Part shown: positions 61,032 to 64,000 of the stretch, in pieces
Numbering within the stretch: position 1 is the stretch's first letter
Layout: every line of letters starts with the position of its first letter
NCBI GenBank assembly: GCA_001051155.2
Contig: JYIP02000007.1
Location: 808,342-872,341, forward strand
DNA: 64,000 nucleotides
DNA from: Chrysoporthe austroafricana
Taxonomy: Eukaryota; Ascomycota; Sordariomycetes; Diaporthales; Cryphonectriaceae
Direction of reading: 5' to 3'
The notes under the pieces: model-generated
The model's database searches: none
What the model was told of the DNA's origin: nothing
Seen by the model: the letters and a program-made list of their open reading frames with translations, nothing else
Position numbers and translations under genes: made by a program

Positions 61032-62903
61032 ATGTTTGACGATCTCCTTCCTTGGCGAGTCGCCAACCTGGGCGCTTTTTTTCTGCTTCTAATCGCCGCG
61101 CTCCGACTTCTGTATTCTGCGAGGCGTGACAAGCTTGTCGCGCGCGACAAGCTCGAAAATGCCCCTCCGACGTTTCCCTACGTCTTCCCACTGCTTGGGA
61201 GCCTGCCCATTGCGTATCTGTGGAAACCGAGAGCCTTTGTTTTGAACCCAAAGTAAGCACACCGTTTGTAAGTGATGAACGTCCTCACTGCCGCGACTGA
61301 CTGATCGCAGTAATTTCTTCCAGAGTGCGCATCCAGTCCGAGTCAAGATCCTCACACAGGAATTCTATGTCATACGAGGACCGGAGAACGTCAAAGCCCT
61401 TTTCAAGAATTCTTGGGCGTGTACATCAATCCCCTTTGTCAAGTTCGCTCTTGGGTACGTTTTCGGTCTGCCAGCCCAGGCACTGAGCCTACACGACAAG
61501 GATGACTCTGGCGGTGGCCATGTGCCTCACGCAGACAGCAATGTGGAGACCCGTAATCGTATCGACTACAATGTATACCAGTCATTGATCCGATTTCTAG
61601 AAGGAAAAGGGCTGCTGCCCTTCTGGGATAGGTTTGAGGACAACATCACACGGCAATTGTACGGATTGCACGATCGCACTGGGTCCGACTGGGAATATTA
61701 CGCAGACCTGATGAAGGTTGTCGGGGATGAGGCCACGGTCTCCATCCTCAATGCTCTTTGCGGCCCGTACCTCTTAAGCCTGAATCCGCACTTCCTGCGG
61801 GACTATTGGGATTTTGACCGCAACTTACAGACTTATCTTCAGGGTATGGCTTTTAAAAGGCTACAACAGCGTACTCTACTGATCTCGTTCACAGGTATCC
61901 CTTGGTTCCTCGCTCCCAGAGCCTACGCAGCTCGGAAGAGGCTATTGGACGCCGTGAAAGTTTGGCAGCAGCACGCAAGAGACCATTTCGATGAGTCCGC
62001 CATCGGTGCTGATGGGGATGACCCATTCTGGGGCAGCAGCTTCTTCCGGAAGAGGCAGAAGATGTTTCTTGAAATGGACGGCTTCGACTACGCTGCCATC
62101 GAAAGCGAGGATTTTGGAGCAATTTGGGCGTGAGCTACAATGGCCTACTTTTGTTCAAGTTTTTTTTCTTTGAGGCGGGGGGGGGGCTCTATTCAGCTAA
62201 CTTCGCGCGCAGGGCAAGAAACTCAATCACTGCTGCGGGCTGGGCCATCTTTGATATATATCGAGATCCTGAGCTGCTCGCTAGCGTAAGAGCCGAAGTT
62301 GATGCCAGTGCGCTTAAAAGTGCAGACGGCCGCATCCGGTTCGATATCGACCAACTGCTCCGCTTGCCAGTCCTGCAAGCCGTCTATGCCGAGACACTGC
62401 GCCTCAGGATGCACTTTTACATTATCAGGATGCCAGATAGGGTTGACATGAATATCCGAGACTGGATCATACCGAGGCGAAAGATCATCGTCACGCCAAC
62501 GACGGTGGCACACATGGATCCTGGAGCATGGAGCACTGGCTTGAAAAACGAGCACCCTGTCGACCAGTTCTGGGTTGGAAGATTCCTCCAATATCCATCC
62601 AAGATTGAAAGTAGCAATTCTCAACCACACGGTTCTGCTTCTTCAGCATTCTCGACGAAAGGGCTCGAAGGGTCGTGGATTCCCTACGGTGGTGGGCCGC
62701 GACAATGTCCCGGGCGGCACTTTGCCAAACGCCAAATATTACTCACGATCGCCTTGATGGTAAGCCTGTTTGACTGCGAGATACTAGAGGAGGGTAGAGA
62801 CGTGCAGGAGGACTCCACACTCAAGGGTTTCGGCATTGGCATATCGCATCCAGCTGGCAAGGTGCCCATGCGAATACGGCACAGAGACAGGGGAAGCATT
62901 TAA
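61032..62903 (+). CDS. Cytochrome P450 (CYP7/CYP8-like fungal clade)
   Basis: Four exons (61032-61252, 61311-61843, 61895-62129, 62213-62903) give 559 residues. A membrane anchor lies at residues 12-29 (NLGAFFLLLIAALRLLYS), followed by the proline hinge PPTFPYVFPLLGSLP. The I-helix region is AARNSITAAGWAIFDIYRDP and lacks the usual acid-threonine pair, as in CYP7/CYP8 relatives. ExxR is YAETLRLR, and the haem loop is PYGGGPRQCPGRHFAKRQ, with Tyr for the usual Phe. Fungal members of this clade are often labelled as sterol or prostacyclin-type hydroxylases; substrate unknown. The intron 61844-61894 is 51 bases, in frame and stop-free, so a version retaining it would add 17 residues. It is unrelated in subfamily to the P450 at 52.4 kb. 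Confidence 0.91.
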
Positions 62904-63749
62904 AGCGGCGGATTAGGAATGTATTTCGGGATAGCATAAGCAATACCTGGAGGCTCGCCTCTGGGCTAATAAGGGGATTTTCCGAATGAAGACCAGGCCC
63001 GCGGCAATCGGGCGACCCAGGCGGAGGCGAGGTAGGACAGGATGACAATAACTCTAAAGGGAGCAAAGTTTATTAGTAGATATCGGAGTGTCGTCAGGTA
63101 CGTCTCATAGTTAAAGAGATATCCAAACACGTTTCATAGCCAGTTCAAGGGACATCTCCATGCTCAGTAATGCTATAGCTGGGGTCGTTGGGCGTGCGAT
63201 CATGATTACTCCCGGAGGGCTACTAGCAGCTCTTAGGACGGCCTAGTGCATTTGTATGTAGAAAAAGAATCATTTTCCGTCGTTCAAAGGTAGGAGGTGG
63301 TCGTTCCACCTCATCTTTTAGCACTGTCAGCCGAAATCCATGTTCACCAAACAATCTGTAGCAGAGAAATTTCACCTGTGCTGGGATCCCTTGCAGTAAT
63401 ATTCCTCTCTCCGGCGGCGAGAGCTATGACTAGCACATCGATATCGGTCATGTTTCCGTAGCGATATTTAGCTCAGCAATACTACGGGGGCCGTGGCCAT
63501 GAGATTGAGTACAATCATTATCGCATTCATCCAGCATTCGCGATTGTTAGATGACTATCTCTTCAATACCTGTGACGTACAGCGGCTAGGCTATCATTGG
63601 CTGTGTCACCTTCAATTCGTGATATGGCAACGAGGAACGAGAACTCATCAGAAACAGATACCATGCTTATATAAACGCCTTATTGGAGCTTTGTAGGTTT
63701 TCTTTACAGCCCTAAACCTATCATCAACTGAACCCATGGAAATATTCCC
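62904..63749. other. Intergenic, nothing recognised
   Basis: About 850 bases, fairly AT-rich, with no gene I can support. Confidence 0.5.
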
Positions 63750-64000
63750 ATGATGTCCTCTAACACACAACCAGTCGTCTGGCTCCTTGCCAACGGGGCT
63801 GCCGGAGTCGCAGCTCAACCCCCCTCTCAGATTTTGACCTCAGCAGCCACCAATACCGTTCAGATTGTCAACCAAACAGGCGAACCCAGTCTGGCACACG
63901 GGGCTGATGATCCCACGTCTTCCGAGAGCCAGGCGAGAAGCCCCTTATCAGCAAGCGGAGTCGTTGCTGCCGTCTGGGGCCCGCAGGCGTCAAGTGACGA
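63750..64000 (+). CDS. Possible gene start, truncated by the window edge
   Basis: An open frame of 83 codons starts at tandem ATGs (63750 and 63753) and runs off the right edge without a stop. The residues are rich in Ser, Ala, Gln and Thr (for example MMSSNTQPVVWLLANGAAGV), with no recognised domain. Composition differs from shadow frames around it, so it may be a real N-terminus. Identity unknown. Confidence 0.35.
   Translation, partial: MMSSNTQPVVWLLANGAAGVAAQPPSQILTSAATNTVQIVNQTGEPSLAHGADDPTSSESQARSPLSASGVVAAVWGPQASSD

Noticed and set aside
1..64000. CRISPR arrays, bacterial operons, prophage or insertion sequences
   Set aside because: The sequence is plainly eukaryotic and fungal with spliceosomal introns; no regularly spaced repeat array or transposase frame was found.

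Overview
This window is nuclear DNA from a filamentous ascomycete (Pezizomycotina), most likely a Sordariomycete. The genes are intron-bearing with short GT-AG introns. Single-copy fungal genes are recognisable (POP1, NUP57, SHO1, SPC19, ro-10, RPN5, the NDUFA8-type complex I subunit). Intergenic DNA is GC-rich and gene order is mixed on both strands. An 18S/5.8S rDNA fragment reads as ordinary filamentous-ascomycete rDNA. No genus can be named from the sequence alone. All exon structures are my own reconstructions from splice signals and reading-frame continuity; every multi-exon model listed closes in frame.

Layout. 1-11.5 kb is very gene-poor: one secreted CAP/PR-1-like gene (minus) sits between 3.1 kb and 7.4 kb of DNA without a recognisable gene. 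A chain of strong splice signals at 9.5-10.8 kb suggests an unrecognised spliced transcript there. 11.5-28 kb is a dense housekeeping block: complex I subunit (minus) and nucleoporin NUP57 (plus) diverging from a shared promoter; an NT-C2 (EEIG1/Ehbp1-type) protein; the RNase P/MRP subunit POP1; a full-length ankyrin-PH-FFAT-ORD oxysterol-binding protein; and a phosphopantetheinyl transferase. 28.4-33 kb holds a short-chain dehydrogenase and an F-box-like gene split by an rDNA fragment that itself contains an assembly gap. 33-51 kb returns to housekeeping and signalling: SPC19 (DASH complex), SHO1 (osmosensor), ro-10 (dynactin/nuclear distribution), an AVT-type vacuolar amino-acid transporter, an FSH serine hydrolase and proteasome subunit RPN5, with large empty stretches at 36.5-41.5 and 42.2-45.1 kb.

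52-64 kb looks accessory. It has two unrelated cytochrome P450 genes, one intact rhodopsin-domain membrane protein, one decayed gene of a second rhodopsin-domain family carrying a CGA-to-TGA stop and frame breaks, an AT-rich relic at about 57.8-58.5 kb, an imperfect tandem duplication at 60.1-60.4 kb, and the start of an unidentified gene running off the right edge. No polyketide synthase, NRPS or terpene cyclase is visible, so a metabolite cluster cannot be claimed.

The most unusual feature is the rDNA fragment inside the F-box-like gene at 32.18-32.54 kb. Both gene halves rejoin in frame if it is removed.
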